A stretch of DNA of 64,000 nucleotides, taken from an uncultured Eubacteriales bacterium. Lineage in GTDB: Bacteria > Bacillota_A > Clostridia > Oscillospirales > Oscillospiraceae. Each line of letters opens with the position of its first letter. Position 1 is the stretch's first letter. The stretch covers positions 39,960 through 103,959 of the forward strand of contig ONPY01000001.1 in the NCBI GenBank assembly GCA_900319835.1. Reading direction: 5' to 3'. Made by a program: the position numbers and the translations under genes. Positions 25,157-32,951 of the stretch are shown piece after piece. The notes below the pieces were generated by a model, which saw nothing but the letters and a program-made list of their open reading frames with translations, did not search any database and was not told the DNA's origin.

Positions 25157-26134
25157 TTGACCTTTCAGCAGCTGATGTATGTGGTGGAAATCTCCAAATG
25201 CGGCTCCATCAACAAAGCCGCCAACAAGCTGTTTTTGTCCCAGTCGGCCATCTCCACCGCGGTGCACGAGCTGGAAAACGAGTTGAACATCACCCTCTTC
25301 AACCGCACCAACAAGGGGGTGGAGCTGACGGCGGACGGCCGGGAATTTCTCAGCTTCGCTGTGAGTTTGCTGGAGCAGAAGCGTCTGCTGGAGAGTCTGT
25401 ACCGTGAGAACAACAACCTGACCGTGACCACGCGCCTGTCCGTCTCCACCCAGCGCTACCCCTTTACGGAGACGGCCTTTCTCCGCGTGCTTCAGGGCAC
25501 GAAGGATAACCGCTACCGCTATGCCATCCGGGAGACCAGCATGGACGCGGTCATCGACGACGTGTACGACCACCGCGCGGACCTCGGCGTGATCTATCTC
25601 AACGAGACAAACGCGGTCATCGTCTCCCGGCTGCTGGAAAACCGCGGCCTGGTGTTCCACGAGCTTGCCACCGTGCCCCTCTGCGTCTATGTGCGGGAGG
25701 GGCACCCCCTGGCCAGGCAGGCGCGCGTGACCGAGGCCAGCACCCGGGGCTATCCCTATCTCTCCTTTGAGCAGGCCCCAGGCGTGTCTGAGAGCTTTTC
25801 GGAAGAGGGGCAGCATTTCTCCATGTGGAAGCCCGCCAAGAGCATCACAGTCTCCAACCGCTCTACCGCCATCAACATCATCCGCCATACCGACGCGTTC
25901 ACCACCGGCAGCGGTCTGCTGGACGAGCTGGTCTCCGGCGGCGGCATCGTCTCCCTCCCGCTGGAGGGGAAGCCCCCCGTGCGCCTGGGCTACATCGCGC
26001 CCAAAAGCAGCCGGCTCTCCGCCCACGCGGAGAATTTTGTGCGAGAGCTGGAGGTCGCCATTGCCGACTCCATCCGCTATACCGAGAGCCTCCGCCCTGT
26101 TTTGCGGGCGGATGCCGCCCCCGAAAATTCCTGA
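25157..26134 (+). CDS. LysR-family transcriptional regulator
   Basis: 325 residues from TTG 25157. The N-terminal winged helix-turn-helix is clear: TFQQLMYVVEISKCGSINKA, then LFLSQSAISTAVHELE. An effector-binding domain with two alpha/beta lobes follows (residues 90-300). The TTG is preferred to the upstream GTG because GGAGGGAGGG lies about six bases ahead and the homology begins there. Position between the divergent methionine gamma-lyase gene and the downstream methyltransferase operon suggests it controls one or both. The ligand is unknown. A 195-base gap containing a tandem hairpin separates it from the next gene. Confidence 0.9.
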   Translation: MTFQQLMYVVEISKCGSINKAANKLFLSQSAISTAVHELENELNITLFNRTNKGVELTADGREFLSFAVSLLEQKRLLESLYRENNNLTVTTRLSVSTQRYPFTETAFLRVLQGTKDNRYRYAIRETSMDAVIDDVYDHRADLGVIYLNETNAVIVSRLLENRGLVFHELATVPLCVYVREGHPLARQARVTEASTRGYPYLSFEQAPGVSESFSEEGQHFSMWKPAKSITVSNRSTAINIIRHTDAFTTGSGLLDELVSGGGIVSLPLEGKPPVRLGYIAPKSSRLSAHAENFVRELEVAIADSIRYTESLRPVLRADAAPENS

Positions 26135-26234
26135 GCCTTTCGTCGGCGGAAGCCACCCCAACCCCGGCTTCCGCCGTTTTTTTGCCTTTCGTTTGCCAAT
26201 CCTGATTATTTTAATAGGATTTCCGCGGCTCCCT

Positions 26235-26297
26235 CCGGCGAGGCTGAACGCCGGAGCTCCGCCCCAGCAACCGTGCCCCGGCGAGGCTGAACGCCGG
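26235..26297 (+). repeat. Tandem hairpin ahead of the methyltransferase operon
   Basis: The 20-base unit CCGGCG-aggctgaa-CGCCGG occurs twice (26235-26254 and 26278-26297). Two identical hairpins lie directly upstream of the first methyltransferase ribosome site (AAGGAGG). It may be a duplicated terminator or a processing site. Confidence 0.6.
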
Positions 26298-26328
26298 CAC
26301 ACCGGATTTATCATAAGGAGGTGTACTC

Positions 26329-27417
26329 ATGGTACACAAAGACGATCAGATGACCCCCAAGCAGCGCAGCGCGGCGCTGAAGGCGGGTCAGCCGGTGGAC
26401 AGAATGCCCATCGCGCTTTTCTTCGGCTCCCCCGCTCCCGGCCTCATGGGCTGGACGCGCACCAAGGCCTACGGCGATCCCGTATCCATGTGCGAAACCC
26501 GCTGCAAAATTTATGAGACCTTCGGCTGTGACAATGTGGGCGTGGAATACGGTCTGCACGGCATGGCCGTCACCTATGGCGCGGAGATGAGTGACGACCA
26601 CTACAACCCCGCGGCCATTGTCAAGCACCCCCTGACGCTGGATCAGCTTGACCAGCTCGACCCCGAGCGGCTGGACATCCACCACGACAAGCAGCTGGGC
26701 ATCTGCTACGAGGCAGCCCAGCGCATCATGGACAAGCTGGGCGACGAAGTGGGCTGCGGCATGGAGCTGACCGGGCCTCTGACCTGCGCGGCGGGTCTGG
26801 TGGGCACGGAGGTCCTGCTCAAGGCCATGCTCCGCCAGCCGGAGAAGGTACACGAGATCATGCGCTTTGTCAACGCCGTCAACATCCAGTCCGCCAAGGA
26901 CTTTGTGGCCATCGGCTGCGGGCTGAGCGTGTCCGACCCCATCGCCTCCGGCACGGTGATCTCCCCCCGGCTCTTCCGCAAATTCGTAGAGCCCTACCAC
27001 CAGGAGTTTGTCAAGGCCTGCCACGAGATGGGCGAAATGGACCCCTGCATCCACATCTGCGGCGACACCTCCCCCATTCTGGAGGACATGGCCGACTGTG
27101 GCTACACCACCATTTCCATCGACAACAAGGTCGATCTCGAGGACGCCAAGCGCCGCATCGGCAATCGCGCTTTCCTGGTGGGCAACGTTGACCCCGTCAA
27201 CGGCTTTTACAACGGCACACCCCGCAAGATGAAGGCCGCCGTGCGCAAGTGCTTCCGCCAGTGCTGGGACTCCCCTTGCGGCTTCATGATCGCCCCGGGC
27301 TGCGGCACCGCCTACGGCACGCCCATGGCAAACGCCCTGGCCTATATGGAGGAGGCGCGCCGCTGCGCCAAGTACCCGGTCAACCCCGCGAATTTTGAGG
27401 AGGACGGAATCTTATGA
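26329..27417 (+). CDS. UroD-family corrinoid methyltransferase (MtaA/CmuA-like)
   Basis: 362 residues. Belongs to the uroporphyrinogen-decarboxylase fold used by cobalamin-dependent zinc methyltransferases. Zinc ligands typical of MtaA, MtbA and CmuA are visible as CIHICGDTSP (about residues 238-247) and APGCGTAYGTP (about 322-332), a His-x-Cys plus distal Cys arrangement. The adjacent gene encodes a corrinoid protein, and the two overlap by four bases. It probably moves a methyl group between the corrinoid and a substrate or thiol. The methyl donor cannot be read from the sequence. It is not heme UroD, because other heme genes are absent and the zinc motif is present. Confidence 0.85.
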   Translation: MVHKDDQMTPKQRSAALKAGQPVDRMPIALFFGSPAPGLMGWTRTKAYGDPVSMCETRCKIYETFGCDNVGVEYGLHGMAVTYGAEMSDDHYNPAAIVKHPLTLDQLDQLDPERLDIHHDKQLGICYEAAQRIMDKLGDEVGCGMELTGPLTCAAGLVGTEVLLKAMLRQPEKVHEIMRFVNAVNIQSAKDFVAIGCGLSVSDPIASGTVISPRLFRKFVEPYHQEFVKACHEMGEMDPCIHICGDTSPILEDMADCGYTTISIDNKVDLEDAKRRIGNRAFLVGNVDPVNGFYNGTPRKMKAAVRKCFRQCWDSPCGFMIAPGCGTAYGTPMANALAYMEEARRCAKYPVNPANFEEDGIL

Positions 27418-28067
27418 GAACGAAGGAAGAACTCCTTTCGGAGATGGCCCGCTGCGTGCGGGATATGGAGGACGAGGAAGTCGTCCAGGTCACGCAGGAA
27501 TATGCCGACGCCGGCTTTGACCCCCAGGAGGGTATCATGAACGGCCTCGTGGTTGGTATGAACGAAGCAGGCAAGCTCTACGAGGAGGAGGAATACTACA
27601 TTCCCGAGCTGCTGATCTGCTCCGACGCGATGTACAACGGTCTGGACGTGCTGCGCCCCCTGCTGCCCCAGGACGCGGGCGGCAACGGGACCAAGGTGGT
27701 CATCGCCGTCATCCAGGGCGACACCCATGACATCGGCAAAAACCTGGTCAAGATCATGCTGGAGGCCGCGGGCTACCAGGTGGTGGATCTGGGCCGCGAC
27801 GTGCCCATCGCCCGTCTGGTGGACGCCGTGCGGGAGGAGAAGCCCCAGATTCTGGCTCTCTCCACACTGATGAGCACCTCCATGGCCCACATGGGCACCC
27901 TGATCGAGGAGCTGAAAAAGGCCGGTCTGCGCGACAGTGTGAAGGTCATTGTGGGCGGTGCCCCCGTGTCCCGCGGCTTTGCCGAAAAGATCGGGGCCGA
28001 CGGCTATTCCGAGAACGCCACCGAGGCTGTCAAGCTGGTCGACCGCCTGACCGGAAGGCAGGCGTAA
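27414..28067 (+). CDS. Corrinoid (cobalamin-binding) methyltransferase protein
   Basis: 217 residues, matching MtaC/MtbC/MttC-type corrinoid shuttles. A helical cap domain (residues 1-85) precedes a B12-binding Rossmann-like domain. The cobalt ligand histidine is in QGDTHDIGKN (DxHxxG motif, about residue 107), followed by the expected ILALSTLMSTS and VIVGGAPVS segments that contact the cofactor. It carries a methyl group on cobalt between the two flanking UroD-type methyltransferases. It overlaps the upstream gene by four bases and is separated from the next by three. Corrinoid loading and reduction would depend on the activator encoded two genes later. Confidence 0.92.
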   Translation: MRTKEELLSEMARCVRDMEDEEVVQVTQEYADAGFDPQEGIMNGLVVGMNEAGKLYEEEEYYIPELLICSDAMYNGLDVLRPLLPQDAGGNGTKVVIAVIQGDTHDIGKNLVKIMLEAAGYQVVDLGRDVPIARLVDAVREEKPQILALSTLMSTSMAHMGTLIEELKKAGLRDSVKVIVGGAPVSRGFAEKIGADGYSENATEAVKLVDRLTGRQA

Positions 28068-28070
28068 GCC

Positions 28071-29087
28071 ATGAGCATGACGCCGAAGGAGCGCCTGATG
28101 GCAGCCGCTGCCATGCAGGCGCTGGACCGGCCGCCCTGCATCTGTCCGGGCGGCATGATGAACATGATGTTTCGGGACATCATGGAAAGAACCGGCTGTC
28201 TCTGGCCGGAGGCGCACAGCGATCCGGACAAGATGGCGGGCCTCGCCGCGGGGCTCTATGACGCCGGCGGCTTTGAAAACTACGGCGTGCCCTTCTGCAT
28301 GACCGTGGAGGCCGAGGCCATGGGCGCCAAGGTGGAGATGGGCGATTTGCTGTGCGAGCCGCACGTGGTCGACTCTCCCCTGACGAACATCAAGGACTGG
28401 CGGACGCTCACCCCCCTGACGGCAACATCCGGACGCGTGCCCGTGGTGCTGCAGGCCATCCGCCAGCTCAAGGCTCGAAACGACGGCGTCCCCGTCATCG
28501 GCAACATCAACGGCCCCACCTCCGTGGCCGGCGAGCTGATCGCCATGGAGAAGCTGCTGCCCGCCATGCGCAAGGACCCCGAGAGCGTCCACGGACTCAT
28601 GGGCTTTGTGGCGGACCAGCTGATCGCCTACGGCAGGCTCATGCTCGAGGCCGGGGCGGACTTCATCTGCCTGGCCGAGCCCAGCGGTACCGGCGAGGTG
28701 GTGGGCCCGAAGTATTTCAGAGAGTTTACCGTTCCTTATATCAACAAGGTCATGGACGCGCTGGACACCTCCGTCAAGATGGTACACATGTGCGGCAGAC
28801 TCCAGCGGGTCTACGAGCAGCTGCCGGACATCCACTCGGACATCTTCAGCTTTGACGCGGTGGTCCCCATCAGCGAGGTCCGCAAGGTCATGCCCGGGCG
28901 GGCCCTGATGGGCAACGTCTCCACCCTGGCCCTGCAGGAGACCAGCCCGGAGCATGTGCGCTCCATGGTGCGCTATGTGCGCGGCCAGGGCATCGATGTT
29001 GTGGCCCCGGCCTGCGGTCTGCCCACCGTGACGCCCCTGCCGGTCATCCAGGCGATGGTGGAGGCAGCAAAGGAGCCGATGACATGA
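28071..29087 (+). CDS. Second UroD-family corrinoid methyltransferase
   Basis: 338 residues, distinct from the first copy. Zinc-ligand motifs are MVHMCGRL (about residues 238-245) and PACGLPTVT (about 310-318), again the His-x-Cys and distal Cys pattern. The N-terminal segment MTPKERLMAAAAMQALDRPP is the usual opening of MtaA-like proteins. One UroD-type enzyme likely demethylates the substrate and the other transfers methyl from the corrinoid to an acceptor. Which is which is not evident. No pterin-binding (MtrH/AcsE-like) methyltransferase is encoded nearby. The ATG follows the corrinoid gene by three bases and the gene overlaps the activator by four. Confidence 0.85.
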   Translation: MSMTPKERLMAAAAMQALDRPPCICPGGMMNMMFRDIMERTGCLWPEAHSDPDKMAGLAAGLYDAGGFENYGVPFCMTVEAEAMGAKVEMGDLLCEPHVVDSPLTNIKDWRTLTPLTATSGRVPVVLQAIRQLKARNDGVPVIGNINGPTSVAGELIAMEKLLPAMRKDPESVHGLMGFVADQLIAYGRLMLEAGADFICLAEPSGTGEVVGPKYFREFTVPYINKVMDALDTSVKMVHMCGRLQRVYEQLPDIHSDIFSFDAVVPISEVRKVMPGRALMGNVSTLALQETSPEHVRSMVRYVRGQGIDVVAPACGLPTVTPLPVIQAMVEAAKEPMT

Positions 29088-31453
29088 TCCACATTGCTGT
29101 TTCCGGCTTCGGAGAGATCGAGGCCCAGGAGGGGGACAAGCTCTATGAGCTGCTCTCCTGCCGGGGGCTCACCGAGGGGCCCTGCGGCGGCAAGGGGCGC
29201 TGCGGTAAATGCCGGGTGCGCCTGCTCACGCCTTGCCCCCCCGAGGACGAGGAATACCGTTTTTTCAGCAAAGAGGAACTTGAGGCCGGCTGGCGTCTCG
29301 CCTGCCTGCACACGGCGGAGGACGGTATGGCCGTCGCCCTGCCGGAGCGGGAGGAAACGCCCGAGCCCCTGACCGCGGGGGCGGAGGCCGCCTTCACCCC
29401 GGATGCGGCGGAGGGCTTTGGTGTGGCCGTGGACATCGGCACCACCACCGTGGCCGCGTGTCTGGTCGACCGCCGCACGGGCAGGCAGCTGGCCAAAGCC
29501 GCCTGTCTCAACAGCCAGCGCGCCTTCGGTCAGGACGTCATCACCCGCATCGACTACTCCAACCAGAACGCGGACGGTCTCAGACGCATGCAGGAGGCCG
29601 TCTGCGCCGACCTGCGTACTCTGGGCGAAAAGCTCTGCCGCGATGTGGGGCTTCAGCCGACTGAGATCGCGGCCTGGACGGTCGCGGCAAACAACGTCAT
29701 GACCCATATCTTTACCGGCGCCGATCCCGCCGGGCTTGCCGCCTACCCCTTCACCCCGGCCTACACCGGGGCCCGGGACTTAAGTGCGGCGGAGCTGGGT
29801 CTGCCCGGCGTTGAGGGAGCGAGGGTCTGGTGCCTGCCCGCGGTGTCCGCCTATGTGGGCGGGGACATCACCGCCGGCATGCTCACCTGCGACCTCGCCG
29901 CCATGCCGGGCAACAACCTGCTGATCGACATCGGCACCAACGGCGAGATGGTGCTCAGCCGGAACGGGACCATGTTCTCCTGCTCCTGCGCCGCCGGCCC
30001 CGCTCTGGAGGGCATGGACATCCGCTGCGGCATGCGCGCCGCGGCCGGGGCCATTGAGGATGCACAGATCGTCTGGCGTGACGGTCGGCCCCACTGGGTC
30101 AACAGGACCATCGGCGGTGCGCCCGCCTGCGGTCTCTGCGGCAGCGGTCTGCTCGCCGCCGTGACGGAGCTGGTGGAGGCCGGGGCCATCGGGGAAAACG
30201 GCCGCCTTCAGCTGCACCCGCTCGTCACCGCGGTGGACGGCAAGCGCCGGGTCGTGCTGGACAGTGAGAAGGACATCTACCTCTCCCAGGCGGATATCCG
30301 CCAGGTGCAGCTGGCCAAGGGCGCGATTCTCGCCGGGGTGGAGATCCTCCTGAAGGAGGCCGGGCTGGATCCCGAGGAGATGGACAAGGTGCTGGTGGCC
30401 GGCCAGTTCGGCGCGCACCTGACGCCCCACAGCCTGGTGGGCTCGGGCCTGCTGCCCGGGTCCCTCGCTGACAAGATCGCCTATGTGGGCAACACCTCGC
30501 TTGCCGGCGCGGTGGCCTGCCTGCTCTCCGGGCAGATGCGGCAGAAATCCCTGCACCAGGCCGAGAACGTCCACTACCTGGAGCTCTCCGCCTACCCCGG
30601 CTACGAAAAGGATCTCATGCGCGCCATGCGCTTTGTGCCCGCCCCCCTCAAGCGCTTCACCTGCATCGGCGACCACCGGGTCCGCCGGGTGGAGAGCGCG
30701 GACGGCGACGAGAGCGCCTGGCACTTCTCCGCCGCCACCCTCGCCGCCGAGGCCAGGAGCCAGGGCGCCGCGGGCTGGCGCATCCTGCCCTTCTGCACCA
30801 CGCTGATCGCCGAGTCCCTGGGGGCCAGGCCCTTCCTGGACGCCGAGGGCGCCCGGGTGTCCGAGACGCCGTACCAGAAGGCGGATCAGCTTCCGGCCGG
30901 GCCGAACTTCGACCTGCCCCGCGTGCGGGCGATCGAGGGCGCCATGGCGCTGCTTGCGGGCGAGGACCTCATCTGGCAGCTGGACGGGCCGCTGACCGTG
31001 CTCGGCCAGCTCATCCCCATGGGCAGGCTCTTTGTGGCCCTGCGCAAGTCCGACGAGCTGCTGGGCCTCGCGGAGGACTGGATCTGCCGCTGGGCTGACT
31101 GGGCCGTGGCCCGGGGTGCGAAGGTGCTCTCCTTTGCAGACCCCATCGCCACACTGGACCTGCTGGGGGAAAAGACCTACCGTGCCGCCTATCTGCCCGC
31201 CCTGCGGCGGCTGCTGGACCGGCTGCGCCGGGAGCACCCCGAGGCGGTGCTCTATGTCTGCGGCAAGATGACCCAGAGTCTGCTGGACTCGGATGCGGTT
31301 GTCTCCCGCGTCAGGCGCTTCGACGCGGAAAATTACGGCGAGGCCCTGCGCTGCTTCTGCCGCACCCCGGAGGACGCCATGGTCGGCCACTTCTGCGCTC
31401 ACCTGCTCTCCTCGCCCGAGACCGTGCTGACGCTCTTTGACTGGAAAGCATAA
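29084..31453 (+). CDS. Corrinoid-activating ferredoxin/ASKHA protein fused to UroD-like domain
   Basis: 789 residues. Residues 1-80 form a 2Fe-2S ferredoxin domain with Cys34, 40, 43 and 74 (PCGGKGRCGKC). Residues 112-500 form the ASKHA ATPase domain of RACo-type proteins (VAVDIGTTTVAACLVD, DIGTNGEMVLS, AGAIGENGRL, VLVAGQFGAHL). These reactivate oxidised Co(II) corrinoid at the cost of ATP. Residues 505-789 look like a truncated UroD-fold domain (DGPLTVLGQL, LSFADPIATLDLLGE, LYVCGKMTQ), where the His of the zinc motif is replaced by Val. The activator usually ends near residue 510-600 in relatives I know, so the fusion is unusual. It closes the operon. Confidence 0.85.
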   Translation: MIHIAVSGFGEIEAQEGDKLYELLSCRGLTEGPCGGKGRCGKCRVRLLTPCPPEDEEYRFFSKEELEAGWRLACLHTAEDGMAVALPEREETPEPLTAGAEAAFTPDAAEGFGVAVDIGTTTVAACLVDRRTGRQLAKAACLNSQRAFGQDVITRIDYSNQNADGLRRMQEAVCADLRTLGEKLCRDVGLQPTEIAAWTVAANNVMTHIFTGADPAGLAAYPFTPAYTGARDLSAAELGLPGVEGARVWCLPAVSAYVGGDITAGMLTCDLAAMPGNNLLIDIGTNGEMVLSRNGTMFSCSCAAGPALEGMDIRCGMRAAAGAIEDAQIVWRDGRPHWVNRTIGGAPACGLCGSGLLAAVTELVEAGAIGENGRLQLHPLVTAVDGKRRVVLDSEKDIYLSQADIRQVQLAKGAILAGVEILLKEAGLDPEEMDKVLVAGQFGAHLTPHSLVGSGLLPGSLADKIAYVGNTSLAGAVACLLSGQMRQKSLHQAENVHYLELSAYPGYEKDLMRAMRFVPAPLKRFTCIGDHRVRRVESADGDESAWHFSAATLAAEARSQGAAGWRILPFCTTLIAESLGARPFLDAEGARVSETPYQKADQLPAGPNFDLPRVRAIEGAMALLAGEDLIWQLDGPLTVLGQLIPMGRLFVALRKSDELLGLAEDWICRWADWAVARGAKVLSFADPIATLDLLGEKTYRAAYLPALRRLLDRLRREHPEAVLYVCGKMTQSLLDSDAVVSRVRRFDAENYGEALRCFCRTPEDAMVGHFCAHLLSSPETVLTLFDWKA

Positions 31454-31463
31454 GGATATACGG

Positions 31464-31543
31464 AAGGCGTTGTCTCAAAATAGCTGAGATTGCTATTGAG
31501 AGGCAACGCCTCTTTCCTTTTTCGGCAATGGTTGAAAAAGGAA
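31464..31543 (+). repeat. Dispersed repeat, family C
   Basis: An 80-base unit with arms GAGGCAACGCCTC-like, starting AAGGCGTTGTCTCAAA and ending with GGTTGAAAAAGGAAC. A second copy is at 38410-38490. It probably doubles as the terminator of the methyltransferase operon. Confidence 0.8.
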
Positions 31544-31593
31544 CAGGGGGAAAGCCATGTAGAGCCCGAAATTAGGAACAGCCCGATTAAGTC

Positions 31594-31625
31594 AAAAGGC
31601 GGCAGGCTTTTGCCTGCCGCCTTTT
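31594..31625. terminator. Terminator after CofE-like gene
   Basis: Arms AAAAGGCGGCAGGC and GCCTGCCGCCTTTT around a four-base loop, just after the minus-strand stop. Confidence 0.9.
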
Positions 31626-31640
31626 CGTGTGCGCGGGAAA

Positions 31641-32834
31641 TTACTCGTTGGTGTAGTTGTCGAAGTAGCCCTGGATGTAGACGATGGGAGTGCCCTTATC
31701 GCCGGAGCCGGAGGTCAGGTCGCACAGCGAACCGATCAGGTCGGTGAGGCGGCGGGGGGTGGTGCCCTCGGAGACCATGTTGCCCACCAGACTGTCGCCG
31801 GTCTTGGCGCGGATCTTCTCCTCAATGGCTGCCCGCAGCTCGTCGCCGGAGAGGTCGCCGAACTCGTTGTCGGCCAGGTACTTGAGCTTGAGCTCGTTGG
31901 GCGTGCCGATCAGGCCCACGGTATAGCCGGGGGAGACCACGGGGTCGGCCAGCTCCCAGATCTTGCCGACGGGATCCTTGAAGGCGCCGTCGCCGTAGAC
32001 CATGGCCTCGATGCGCTTGCCGCTGGCCTCGGAGAGGATGCGGCTGAGCTCCTCAGCCACGGGGGTGCAGTCGCGCGGGAAGAGCTTGACGGTGTCCTCG
32101 GTGGCCTTGTTGGAGCCGAGCAGACCGTAGGTGTCGTTCCAGCCGCTGCCGTCGACGGAGGCGTTGAGCAGATCGTCCAGGCCCAGCACGGTCTTGGCTC
32201 CGGCGGCCTTCAGCAGGCGCTTGGAACGCGCGCGGGTGTGGATGTCGCAGGTGATGACGGTGTCGGTGTGCTCAAGCAGGGTTGTGACCTTGTTGCCGAA
32301 GAGCACCTCCACCTCGCAGCCCTCGCCGCGGATCAGGTTGGAGTAGAAGTCGATGTAGTCCACGCCGGTGAAGGGGTGGACGATGTGGCCGAAGGCCGCG
32401 CGGAACTGCTCAAGCGTCAGCACGTCGCTGTAGGGGTTGATGCCCGCCTCGTCCAGACGGTCCCAGTCCACCAGATGGTTGCCCACCTCGTCGGAGGGGT
32501 AGCTGAGCAGCAGGACGATCTTCCGGCAGCCGGCGGCCATGCCGCGCAGCAGCAGGGAGAAGCGGTTGCGGCTGAGGATGGGGAAGGCCACACCCACGGT
32601 GCCGCCGCCGGTCTTGCGGCGGACGTCCTCGGCGATCTGAGCCACGGAGGCATAGTTGCCCTGGGCGCGGGCCACCACGGACTCGGTCACGGCGACGATG
32701 TCGCGGTCGCAGGGGGTGATGCCGGCCTCTTTCCAGGCCTCCATGACGGACGCGGCGGCGATCCTGGCGATGTTGTCGCCCTGGCGAATGATGGGGGCGC
32801 GCACGCCGCGCACCACAGTTCCGATTGTTCTCAT
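31641..32834 (-). CDS. CofE-like F420-0:glutamate ligase family protein
   Basis: 397 residues. The N-terminal MRTIGTVVRGVRAPIIRQGD and AVTESVVARAQGNYAS, and the GTPxELKLKYLADNEFGDLSGDEL stretch in the C-terminal third, fit the long Clostridial branch of the F420-0:gamma-glutamyl ligase family. In methanogens and actinobacteria CofE adds glutamate to F420-0. No F420 pathway gene is present here and Clostridia generally lack F420, so this branch probably ligates glutamate or another amino acid to a different substrate. The gene stands alone, with a GGAGC site before ATG 32834 and its own terminator. Confidence 0.8.
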   Translation of the reverse strand: MRTIGTVVRGVRAPIIRQGDNIARIAAASVMEAWKEAGITPCDRDIVAVTESVVARAQGNYASVAQIAEDVRRKTGGGTVGVAFPILSRNRFSLLLRGMAAGCRKIVLLLSYPSDEVGNHLVDWDRLDEAGINPYSDVLTLEQFRAAFGHIVHPFTGVDYIDFYSNLIRGEGCEVEVLFGNKVTTLLEHTDTVITCDIHTRARSKRLLKAAGAKTVLGLDDLLNASVDGSGWNDTYGLLGSNKATEDTVKLFPRDCTPVAEELSRILSEASGKRIEAMVYGDGAFKDPVGKIWELADPVVSPGYTVGLIGTPNELKLKYLADNEFGDLSGDELRAAIEEKIRAKTGDSLVGNMVSEGTTPRRLTDLIGSLCDLTSGSGDKGTPIVYIQGYFDNYTNE

Positions 32835-32951
32835 ATCTTGAACGCTCCTTTGCCGAAACGGCAGATTTTTAACTGACGAAAGACAGTATAATCCCGGGGA
32901 AGATATAAGTAAAGTACCTAAAACAAATAACTGATATAAGGAAAAATGATA

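Noticed and set aside
26135..26328. Cobalamin riboswitch upstream of the corrinoid operon
   Set aside because: The gap holds only two copies of a short hairpin. No B12-box sequence is present.
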